This document shows positions 6,625-13,306 of a stretch of 64,000 nucleotides of DNA, piece by piece. This stretch comes from Zoogloea sp021286885. GTDB taxonomy: Bacteria; Pseudomonadota; Gammaproteobacteria; Burkholderiales; Rhodocyclaceae. Where the stretch lies: the NCBI RefSeq assembly GCF_041915215.1, contig NZ_JAYSBV010000006.1. The stretch is one strand, 5' to 3'. The first letter of the stretch is position 1, and each line of letters begins with the position of its first letter. The translations under genes and the position numbers were made by a program. Below the pieces are notes generated by a model. The model was not told where the DNA came from and searched no databases. It was given only the letters and a program-made list of their open reading frames with translations.

Positions 6625-7755
6625 TTAGCCGCCCATGGACCAAGCCGCAGCAATCAGGCCCAGGAACAGGGCCAGCCCGGCCGAGCCCAAGAGCACGAAG
6701 GGCGTGTAATTGGCCACCGAAAAATGCCGTCCGCAGCTCTTGCAGCGGTAATAGCAGATGAAGGTGATCCCCATGACCCGGTGGGGCTGGATGCGGGATG
6801 GGCGCACCATCTCGCTATGGCAATGGGTGCAACTCTCTGGCCCGAAAATTTTGGCGCGCTTGGCCTTGCGTTGCACGGGCTTGAACATCGGCGCCTTGAC
6901 CGGGGGCGGCTCACTGAGTACCGAAAGAGGCGGGCCCTCCGAGAGGGGCGCGGCATGGCTGAGCGGGGCTTGAGCCATGGTCAGGGCGGCTGCCCGTTGA
7001 CGGCGCCGGCGCCAGTGCCGGAATACCACGATCAGCCCCACCAGCCCCAGCAAGACGGCTGCGACGGATTTCAGATGGGGGGCCAGATAGGGCCAAGCCT
7101 TGAGGGCCAGTTGCTGCAACTTGGGCGGTAGCAGCTCCAACAGCCCTTCCGGATTCAGCGTAGGCAGGTGGAAGCCCCCAGAAGCAGCATCTGCGCTTGA
7201 GCTTGCGGCTGTGGCGGATGCGGCGCTTTCGCCCTTATCCCCTTTTTCGTCTTTCGCCCCTTTAGTGCCCGACTCGGCTTTGTCACCCCGCAGCTCCTTG
7301 AGCTTGTCCTGTCCATGCCAGGCGGCCTGTTCGGCGCTCATGCCGCTGCGGGCCAGCAGCACGGCATCTTCAAACGCAAAGCCCGCCGCCCACCAGGCCA
7401 GCCGGTCTCGGGGCGAGAAGCCTTCCCGTTTCCATTGGCTCGCGTCCGATTGGTCGATCTGAGGCATCAGGGTGCGGGTTTGTTTGACCGATTCGCGCCA
7501 TTCCTTGGCTTCTTCCGGGTCAAACCCCTTGTCGCTCCACGTCCGGGCCAGCAGGGGCGGAAAACCCGCTTCCTTCCAGCGTACGGCCATGTCGGGCTTG
7601 AAATCGTAGCTTTTCCACTCCCGCGCCTCGGCAGGCGCAAGGCCGCTGTCTTCCCAGCGGCTGCTGGGGGCGGGGGCTGGCTTGGGCTCCTGGGCAGGGG
7701 CCGTGCTACTGGCCAGGCACCCCAGGAAGGCGAGGGCGATGAGTGTGCGTTTCAT
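6625..7755 (-). CDS. Unknown envelope protein with W-x-x-x-G-F repeats and zinc ribbon
   Basis: A 376-residue protein without a family I can name. A signal peptide (MKRTLIALAFLGCLASSTAPAQ) leads into about seven degenerate repeats of 13-16 residues of the pattern W-K-x-A-G-F-x-P-x-x-A-x-x-W (residues 33-170). A low-complexity Lys/Asp/Glu/Ser/Ala stretch follows, then a transmembrane helix (about 248-266), an Arg-rich segment, a CxxC...CxxC zinc ribbon (CTHC, CKSC) and a final transmembrane helix near the C-terminus. The start at 7755 is chosen because it gives a clean signal peptide. It runs against the hup genes and separates hupC from hupD. Confidence 0.8.
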   Translation of the reverse strand: MKRTLIALAFLGCLASSTAPAQEPKPAPAPSSRWEDSGLAPAEAREWKSYDFKPDMAVRWKEAGFPPLLARTWSDKGFDPEEAKEWRESVKQTRTLMPQIDQSDASQWKREGFSPRDRLAWWAAGFAFEDAVLLARSGMSAEQAAWHGQDKLKELRGDKAESGTKGAKDEKGDKGESAASATAASSSADAASGGFHLPTLNPEGLLELLPPKLQQLALKAWPYLAPHLKSVAAVLLGLVGLIVVFRHWRRRRQRAAALTMAQAPLSHAAPLSEGPPLSVLSEPPPVKAPMFKPVQRKAKRAKIFGPESCTHCHSEMVRPSRIQPHRVMGITFICYYRCKSCGRHFSVANYTPFVLLGSAGLALFLGLIAAAWSMGG

Positions 7756-8118
7756 GGCCGGGACGATAAAGCACCGCCGCGCAAAGCAATGGGGAAGAGT
7801 GGCGCCAAGCTGCAAAACATTGTGTCTGTTTGATGAATTTGATGAATTTGTGTGAAGGATAACCCGGTGTTGGAAATGACTGGATATCTCTTCAGCGGTG
7901 AAGTGGACGCGTCCGGGATGTGTTTGGCCCTCGGTTTCCTGATTGGCATACGCCGTGGAATGCCCTTGGATGGGGTATTGGTGGAAATCAAGCTTTCGCT
8001 TAGGCCTTTATCTGGTTGATTGGCTTTCTGTTTGCGCGGATAGAGAGGGGGTTTAACTGGCTTTTAGGGTCGGCACGCTTCTTGAATGTGTAACCCATCC
8101 CGTTACAGCGAGTCCCCC
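7756..8118. other. Regulatory gap upstream of hupD
   Basis: No convincing gene. The stretch is richer in A and T than its surroundings, carries a tandem GATGAATTT repeat (7832-7849) and TTGATT-type tracts near 8015 that could bend DNA or bind IHF, and ends in the sigma-54-like element of hupD. It is probably the enhancer region of the second hup operon. Confidence 0.5.
8071..8085 (+). promoter_or_regulatory. Sigma-54-like promoter of hupD operon
   Basis: CGGCACGCTTCTTGA repeats thirteen bases of the hupS promoter exactly. The -24 GG and the -12 TTG are correctly spaced; the final consensus C is A. Predicted start near 8097, about 22 bases before the hupD ATG. Confidence 0.65.
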
Positions 8119-8736
8119 ATGTCTGCATCCGCTTCTCCCCGCGTTCTGGTTCTCGGCATCGGCAACCTGCTGTGGGCCGACGAGGGTTTTGGTGTGCGCT
8201 GCGTCGAGGCCCTGGCCGAGCGTTTCGAGTTTCCCGAGCAGGTCACCCTGATGGATGGCGGCACCCAGGGGCTGTATCTGCTGCCCTATGTGGAAGAGGC
8301 CGACTGTCTGTTGGTGTTTGATGCGGTGGACTACGGCGACGCCCCCGGCACCCTGCGCGAAGTGTGCGGCGCCGAAGTGCCCCGCTTCATGGGCGCCAAA
8401 AAAATGAGCCTGCATCAAACCGGCTTTCAGGAAGTGCTGGCCTCCGCCGAACTGCTGGGCCGTCTGCCCCGCGAATTGGTGCTTATCGGCTGTCAGCCGG
8501 TGGAGCTGGAGGATTACGGCGGCAGCCTGCGCGATGAGGTGAAGGCCATGATTGGCCCCTCGCTGGAACTCGCCTGTGAGTGGCTCGCCCGCTGGGGGGC
8601 GCCGGCCAGCCCGCGCAGCAGTGGCGCCCCGCGTCTCAATGAATCCAGCCTGGCCATGGATGTGTATGAGGCGGGCCGCCCGTCCGAGGCCGAAGCCTGC
8701 CGCTTTGGCGATGCCCGTTTCCTGAACGAGGACTGA
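8119..8736 (+). CDS. hupD: Hydrogenase maturation endopeptidase
   Basis: A 205-residue protease of the HyaD/HoxM family that trims the C-terminal peptide of HupL after nickel loading. The family motif GIGNLLWADEGFG lies at residues 13-25. The nickel-sensing residues Glu22, Asp68 (DAVDYG) and His99 (SLHQTGF) are all present. The tail beyond about residue 165 is longer than in the Escherichia coli enzymes and low in conservation. First gene of the second hup operon; the next start is three bases past its stop. Confidence 0.95.
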   Translation: MSASASPRVLVLGIGNLLWADEGFGVRCVEALAERFEFPEQVTLMDGGTQGLYLLPYVEEADCLLVFDAVDYGDAPGTLREVCGAEVPRFMGAKKMSLHQTGFQEVLASAELLGRLPRELVLIGCQPVELEDYGGSLRDEVKAMIGPSLELACEWLARWGAPASPRSSGAPRLNESSLAMDVYEAGRPSEAEACRFGDARFLNED

Positions 8737-8739
8737 GCC

Positions 8740-9048
8740 ATGTGCCTGGGTGTTCCGTATTGCGTCATCGAAGCCCGGGGCTGGATCGCCCGTTGCAGTG
8801 GCCCGGCAGGCGAAGAACAGCAGATCGACCTGGCGCTGGTGGGCGAGCAGCCCCCCGGCACCTGGTTGCTCACCTATCTGGGCGCCGCCCGGGAAGTCAT
8901 CAGCCCCGAGCGCGCCCAGGCCATCAACAACGCCCTGGAAGCCCTGGATGCTGCCTTTGTGGGGGACCACGGCCGCATCGACGCCCTGTTCGCCGATCTG
9001 GTGGACCGGGAACCCAGCCTCCCCGATCACCTGAAGGACCGTTCATGA
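8740..9048 (+). CDS. hupF: HypC-family hydrogenase chaperone HupF
   Basis: A 102-residue member of the HypC/HupF family (HoxL), recognised by the N-terminal MCLGVP in which Cys2 contacts the Fe(CN)2CO intermediate. In Ralstonia and Rhizobium this paralogue is dedicated to the membrane-bound enzyme and helps protect it under oxygen. A second, shorter HypC is encoded at 15698. Its stop overlaps the next ATG. Confidence 0.93.
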   Translation: MCLGVPYCVIEARGWIARCSGPAGEEQQIDLALVGEQPPGTWLLTYLGAAREVISPERAQAINNALEALDAAFVGDHGRIDALFADLVDREPSLPDHLKDRS

Positions 9049-9479
9049 GTCAGACCTTTGCCCCGCCCCAGTCGTCCCTCGACAAGCTGGACGCCGCCCT
9101 GGGCCGGCTTGCCGCCCGCCACGGCTTTTGCCGGATCAGCCCCGAACAGCCCTTCACCCCCGGCGCCGGGCTGGCCGTGCTGCTGCTGACCGACGACCCC
9201 CAGCGCAACCCCGAAAGCCTGGATGTGGCGGTGGTGCTGCCCGAGGCGCTGGCTTCCCTCAAGCTGGACGCCGCCCGCTGGGCCGCCGACAGCCGCGAAA
9301 GCCCCGCCCTGGCGCGCCAGTACGGGGTGCAGCGCTACCCGGCAGTGGTGGTGTTTCAGGATGGTGCCTATCTGGGCGCCTTCAGCGGCATCCTGGATTG
9401 GGCGCCCTTCCTGGAAAACCTCGCCCGCCTCGTGACCAGCCAGCCCAGCCGCCCCCCGATCTCCATTGCCCGTGCCTGA
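9045..9479 (+). CDS. hupG: HyaE/HupG thioredoxin-like hydrogenase chaperone
   Basis: A 144-residue protein of the HyaE/HupG/HoxO family. It has a thioredoxin-like fold without the CxxC pair; the conserved part is YGVQRYPAVVVFQDGAYLGAFSGILDW at about 99-125. In Ralstonia the HoxO counterpart binds the Tat-bearing small subunit before export. It overlaps hupF by four bases and precedes hupH closely. Confidence 0.9.
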   Translation: MSQTFAPPQSSLDKLDAALGRLAARHGFCRISPEQPFTPGAGLAVLLLTDDPQRNPESLDVAVVLPEALASLKLDAARWAADSRESPALARQYGVQRYPAVVVFQDGAYLGAFSGILDWAPFLENLARLVTSQPSRPPISIARA

Positions 9480-9490
9480 AGGAAGCCACG

Positions 9491-10354
9491 ATGAAACCTT
9501 TCCCGATTCCCGTGGTGCCGGTCGGCCCCGGCTCCCAGACCGACGAATCCCCCGAATACCTGGCCATGCCCAGCGGCATGAGCACCTTCCAGGCCCCGCG
9601 CCTGCCCGAAGGTGCCCGGCCCGAAGATCTGGCCCGTAGCGTGAGCATTCTGGAAGGCCTGCTGGGCAGCATGCGCGTCACGCCCCTGGGCGCCGCCGCT
9701 GCGCCCCAGGTGGATCTGGCGGGCGAAAGCGTCGGGGTGCGCGAGGTGCTTACCCAATCCTTGGGCTTTGGCGAAGTCTCGGCCTTCACCGTGGCCCCGG
9801 GGCGCTACCGGGTGCAGGAAACCGCCTTCCCGGCCCTGTGGCGGGTGCTGGAGCAGGGCGAGGGGGCCGGCGAGGGTGCGCCCATCGTGGCCGACCGGCT
9901 GGTGGCCTGTCCCGTCCCGCCGGAGCTGTACGCCACCATGCGCGCCACCACCCTGGCCGAACTGCCGGTGCCGCCCCTCCAGCCCCAGATGATGAACGGG
10001 GAAGCCCTGCTTGCCGAAGTCCAGCAGCAGTCGGCCCTCTACACCCCGGGCAAGGCGGCCCACGTCATCAACCTGACCCTGCTGCCGGTGACCGAGGGCG
10101 ATCTGGACTACCTGTACGGCGCCCTGGGGCACCGGGAGGTGTCCATCCTGTCCCGGGGCTATGGCAACTGCCGCATCACCAGCACCCGGCTCGCCCATGT
10201 GTGGTGGGTTCAGTACTTCAACAGCATGGACACCCTGATCCTCAACACGCTGGAAGTGGTGGACATGCCCGACGTGGTGCTGGCGGCCCCCGAGGATTAC
10301 CAGGACTCCATCGAGCGCCTGGGCGAATACATCGAAATGCTGCGGGAGGAGTAA
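9491..10354 (+). CDS. hupH: HyaF/HupH hydrogenase assembly protein
   Basis: A 287-residue protein of the HupH/HyaF/HoxQ family, needed for maturation of the Fe-S small subunit of uptake hydrogenases. Typical features are the N-terminal segment with YLAMPSGM and the C-terminal stretch SRGYGNCRITSTRLAHVWWV followed by NTLEVVDMPDVVLAAPEDY. In Ralstonia it works with HoxO on the exported subunit. The ATG follows a GGAAG site; twelve bases separate it from hupG. Confidence 0.93.
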   Translation: MKPFPIPVVPVGPGSQTDESPEYLAMPSGMSTFQAPRLPEGARPEDLARSVSILEGLLGSMRVTPLGAAAAPQVDLAGESVGVREVLTQSLGFGEVSAFTVAPGRYRVQETAFPALWRVLEQGEGAGEGAPIVADRLVACPVPPELYATMRATTLAELPVPPLQPQMMNGEALLAEVQQQSALYTPGKAAHVINLTLLPVTEGDLDYLYGALGHREVSILSRGYGNCRITSTRLAHVWWVQYFNSMDTLILNTLEVVDMPDVVLAAPEDYQDSIERLGEYIEMLREE

Positions 10355-10360
10355 GCAAGC

Positions 10361-10588
10361 ATGAGCATGAGCGGAGGCTTTGAAGGCTCCTTCCTCGGGG
10401 ATGCGAGCAAACTTAAGGACAGCGACCGGCTCGAATGCGGGATCTGCTGGGCGGTGTACGACCCGGCCCTGGGGGACGAGCACTGGGGCATTCCCCCCGG
10501 CACCCCCTTCACGGCCCTGCCGGAACACTGGCGCTGCCCCCAGTGCGATGCGCCCCAGCACAAGTTCATGGTGCTCGCCGATGACTGA
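10361..10588 (+). CDS. hupI: Rubredoxin HupI
   Basis: A 75-residue rubredoxin (HoxR). The iron site is formed by CGIC near residue 26 and CPQC near residue 59. Dedicated rubredoxins of this type accompany O2-tolerant hydrogenases and are thought to supply electrons for building the modified proximal cluster, which agrees with the extra cysteines in HupS. Two in-frame ATGs occur at 10361 and 10367; the first is used. The 3' end overlaps hupJ by eight bases. Confidence 0.93.
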   Translation: MSMSGGFEGSFLGDASKLKDSDRLECGICWAVYDPALGDEHWGIPPGTPFTALPEHWRCPQCDAPQHKFMVLADD

Positions 10589-11090
10589 GGCCCTGGCCGC
10601 CCTGGGCGCCCGGGTTGAAGCCCACTACGCCGCCGTCGCTCGGGGCGCCATGGCCGATCTGCCCCTGCTCAACCGGGCGCTGGGCGTGCGCCTGCTGGGG
10701 CTCCAACCCTGGGAGGGCATGGCCCTCGGCGTGCTGGTGACGCCCTGGGCGATCAATCTGATGCTGCTGCCCGGCAGCGGCCCCTGGCCCGATGCCGCGC
10801 CCCTGTCCAAGCAGGTCTGGCAGTTCCCGAGCGGCGATTACCCCTTCGTGAATGCCGGAGATGCGGGCTTCGGCCCCTACCAGAGCTGCTCGCTGTTTTC
10901 GCCGGTGCTGGAGTTTGAATCCATGGAAGCCGCCTGCGCCACCGCCCTGGCGGCTTTGCTGGCGCTGCTGCGCCCGCCCATGACCCTGCCGGAAGCGCTG
11001 CCCGAAGCGCTGCCCGAGGACGCGGCGCCTGCCGCTGAACCCAGCCGCCGCCGCTGGCTGCTGGGCCGGGCGCGGGAGGGCGGGCGATGA
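10581..11090 (+). CDS. hupJ: HybE/HupJ-family hydrogenase chaperone
   Basis: A 169-residue protein of the HybE/HupJ/HoxT family. Conserved elements are the segment LQPWEGMALGVLVTPWAINL and the signature FPSGDYPFVNAGDAGFGPYQSCSLFSP. The family contributes to assembly or proofreading of the uptake enzyme. The C-terminal 40 residues are Pro/Ala/Glu-rich with a PEALPEALPE repeat and a basic end. It overlaps hupI in another frame and hupK by four bases. Confidence 0.92.
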   Translation: MTEALAALGARVEAHYAAVARGAMADLPLLNRALGVRLLGLQPWEGMALGVLVTPWAINLMLLPGSGPWPDAAPLSKQVWQFPSGDYPFVNAGDAGFGPYQSCSLFSPVLEFESMEAACATALAALLALLRPPMTLPEALPEALPEDAAPAAEPSRRRWLLGRAREGGR

Positions 11091-11926
11091 GCGCCACCCC
11101 GCGCAGCGGGGGCCTGCGGGTGTGCGCCCGCTGGCAGGAGGGTGAGCTGGACGCCTGGCAAGTGCAGCTGGTGCGCCCCCCCGTGGGCCGCGCCCTGGTG
11201 GGTTTGTCCCCCGAGCTGGCCCTGGCCCGGATTCCCCTCTATTACAGCCTGTGCGCCCACGCCCAGCAGGAGGCCGGGCGCCTGGCCCTGCTGGCGGCCG
11301 GATGTGCCCACGGCACGCCCCCCGAGGCCTGGCGCCTGTGGGGCGAATGCCTGCATGAACAACTCTGGCGCCTGCTGCTGGATTGGCCCGCCCAGTGGGG
11401 CGATGAGCCCTTGCGGGCGCCCTTTGTCCGCTGGCGCGCCAGCCTGGGCGAGCGGGCCAGCCTCAAGGCGGCGACGCGGGCGTTATTGACCGAGCTTTTG
11501 CCCGATGGGCCCGAGAGCGGCTTTGTGGCCCGGGGCCTGGCCCTGCTCCAGGCCGAAGGCGCCGCCCCCGCCGTGGGGGCCGGGCTGGTGGCCCGGGCTC
11601 GGGGCGTGTTTGAACAGCTGGACGCCCTGGAGCAGGATCAGCCCTATCCCCTGGGCATGGATGGCAGCCCGGGCGAGGCCTGCGGCGCCGCCTGGGTGCA
11701 TACTGCCCGGGGTGCCCTGCGTCACCATGTGCAGCTGGCCCAGGGGCGGGTGGTCGAGTGGCGGGTGGATGCCCCCACCGACCGGAATTTTGCCGACGAA
11801 GCGGGTATCGTGAAGCGCTTGCCCGTCTGGCTGCCCAGCCCGGCGCGGGCCCGCCAGGCGGTGGAGCGGGCGGTGCTCCTGCTCGACCCTTGCGTGCCGT
11901 TTACGGTGGAGGTTGTGAATGCATGA
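11087..11926 (+). CDS. hupK: HupK hydrogenase scaffold protein
   Basis: A 279-residue protein of the HupK/HoxV family, a degenerate relative of the large subunit that serves as a platform for the Fe(CN)2CO moiety. The relation shows in TARGALRHHVQLAQGRVVEWR, mirroring the ARGALGHW motif of HupL, and in the end LLDPCVPFTVEVVNA, which keeps one cysteine of the C-terminal CxxC motif but lacks the partner and histidine. The end overlaps hypA by eight bases. Confidence 0.9.
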   Translation: MSATPRSGGLRVCARWQEGELDAWQVQLVRPPVGRALVGLSPELALARIPLYYSLCAHAQQEAGRLALLAAGCAHGTPPEAWRLWGECLHEQLWRLLLDWPAQWGDEPLRAPFVRWRASLGERASLKAATRALLTELLPDGPESGFVARGLALLQAEGAAPAVGAGLVARARGVFEQLDALEQDQPYPLGMDGSPGEACGAAWVHTARGALRHHVQLAQGRVVEWRVDAPTDRNFADEAGIVKRLPVWLPSPARARQAVERAVLLLDPCVPFTVEVVNA

Positions 11927-12260
11927 AATGTCGCTGGCGGAAGGTATCCGCCAGATCGTGGAAGACGCCGCCCGGGCCCAGGGCTTTCGCCGGGTGCGCT
12001 CGGTGATCCTGGAAATCGGCCAGCTCGCCTCCGTTGAGGTGGAGAGCCTGCGCTTCTGTTTTGATGTGGTGATGAAAGATAGCATCGCCGACGGCGCCAC
12101 CCTGCGCATCGACACCCTGCCCGGGCAGGGCTGGTGCATGCAGTGCGCCTGTCAGGTGGATATCGCCGCCCTCTACGACCCCTGTCCCCGCTGCGGGAGC
12201 TATCAGGTACAGGCCGTGGGCGGCACCGAAATGCGGGTCAAGGAACTGGAAATCGACTAG
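11919..12260 (+). CDS. hypA: Nickel metallochaperone HypA
   Basis: A 113-residue protein that delivers nickel to the hydrogenase precursor together with HypB. The nickel site uses the N-terminal MHEMSL (His2), and a zinc domain near residues 73-93 carries two CxxC pairs (CMQC, CPRC). Length and motifs are standard. The two-base gap to hypB indicates co-translation. Confidence 0.96.
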   Translation: MHEMSLAEGIRQIVEDAARAQGFRRVRSVILEIGQLASVEVESLRFCFDVVMKDSIADGATLRIDTLPGQGWCMQCACQVDIAALYDPCPRCGSYQVQAVGGTEMRVKELEID

Positions 12261-12262
12261 CC

Positions 12263-13297
12263 ATGTGCAATGTATGCGGCTGCGGGGCCGGAGAAACCCG
12301 CATCGAAGGTGAAGCCCTGAACGACGGGCGTGGGCCTTATCGCTGGGCGCCGGTGGGGCGCAAGGGCGCAACCCAGGCCCATAGCCACGACCATGCCCAT
12401 GATCATGACCATGCTCATCCGCATGCGCATGCGCATGAACACGTGCCTCCCCACGATCACCACAGCCCCCAGGGCCACAGCCACATCCACGACCATGGGG
12501 ATGGGAGCGTCCATTACGGCCATGGCCCGGCGGGCGCCCACGCCCCGGGCATGAGTCAGGCCCAGATGGTGAAGATCGAACAGGGCATTTTGGCCAAGAA
12601 CGATGGTTTTGCCGACCAGAACCGGGACTGGCTCGCCCAGCGCGGCATTCTGGCCCTCAACCTGGTGTCCAGCCCCGGCTCGGGCAAGACCACCCTGCTG
12701 GTGCGCACCATCGAAGCCCTCAAGGGCCATATGGCGGTGAGCGTGGTCGAAGGCGACCAGCAGACCAGCTTCGACGCCGAGCGCATCCGTGCCACCGGCG
12801 CCCCGGCCCTGCAGATCAACACCGGCAAGGGCTGCCACCTGGATGCCCACATGGTGGGGCGCGCCCTCGACAAGCTGGCCCCGCCCGAACAAAGCCTGCT
12901 GCTCATCGAAAACGTGGGCAATCTGGTCTGCCCGGCGGCCTTCGATCTGGGCGAAGCGGCCAAGGTGGTGGTGCTCTCGGTGACGGAAGGGGAAGACAAG
13001 CCCCTCAAGTACCCGGACATGTTCGCCGCCGCCCGCCTGATGCTGGTGAACAAGCTGGATCTGCTGCCCCACCTCAGCTTCAAGCTGGATGATGCGATTG
13101 CCTACGCCCGGCGCGTCAATCCGCGCCTGGAGGTGATCTGCCTGTCGGCCACCACGGGTGAGGGCTTCGCCGCCTGGACGGCCTGGATCGAAGCCCGCCG
13201 GGCCGAAGTGCTGGCCCGCCGCCAGCAGACCGTAGATCAGCTCCAGGCCCGGATTGCGGCCCTGGAAGCCCAGCTCGCCGCCCTCGGTCAAGGCTGA
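12263..13297 (+). CDS. hypB: Nickel-binding GTPase HypB
   Basis: A 344-residue SIMIBI-class GTPase that drives nickel insertion. It starts MCNVCGCG, the high-affinity nickel site of HypB, followed by a histidine-rich region (residues 38-95, about two dozen His) that can store nickel. The P-loop is SSPGSGKTTLL, and further G motifs include ENVGNLVCPA and NKLDLLP. A Gln/Arg-rich C-terminal helix (about 310-340) is longer than usual and may coil. Position between hypA and hypF is the common order. Confidence 0.96.
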   Translation: MCNVCGCGAGETRIEGEALNDGRGPYRWAPVGRKGATQAHSHDHAHDHDHAHPHAHAHEHVPPHDHHSPQGHSHIHDHGDGSVHYGHGPAGAHAPGMSQAQMVKIEQGILAKNDGFADQNRDWLAQRGILALNLVSSPGSGKTTLLVRTIEALKGHMAVSVVEGDQQTSFDAERIRATGAPALQINTGKGCHLDAHMVGRALDKLAPPEQSLLLIENVGNLVCPAAFDLGEAAKVVVLSVTEGEDKPLKYPDMFAAARLMLVNKLDLLPHLSFKLDDAIAYARRVNPRLEVICLSATTGEGFAAWTAWIEARRAEVLARRQQTVDQLQARIAALEAQLAALGQG

Positions 13298-13306
13298 GCG
13301 CGCCCC

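Noticed and set aside
7752..7991. A 79-codon minus-strand frame in the hupD upstream gap
   Set aside because: No ribosome site, no recognisable features, and it runs into the start of the neighbouring gene; the gap is better read as regulatory.
11840..11926. HupK as a broken hydrogenase large subunit
   Set aside because: The missing ligands are normal for the HupK/HoxV family, which is a scaffold and not a catalytic subunit.
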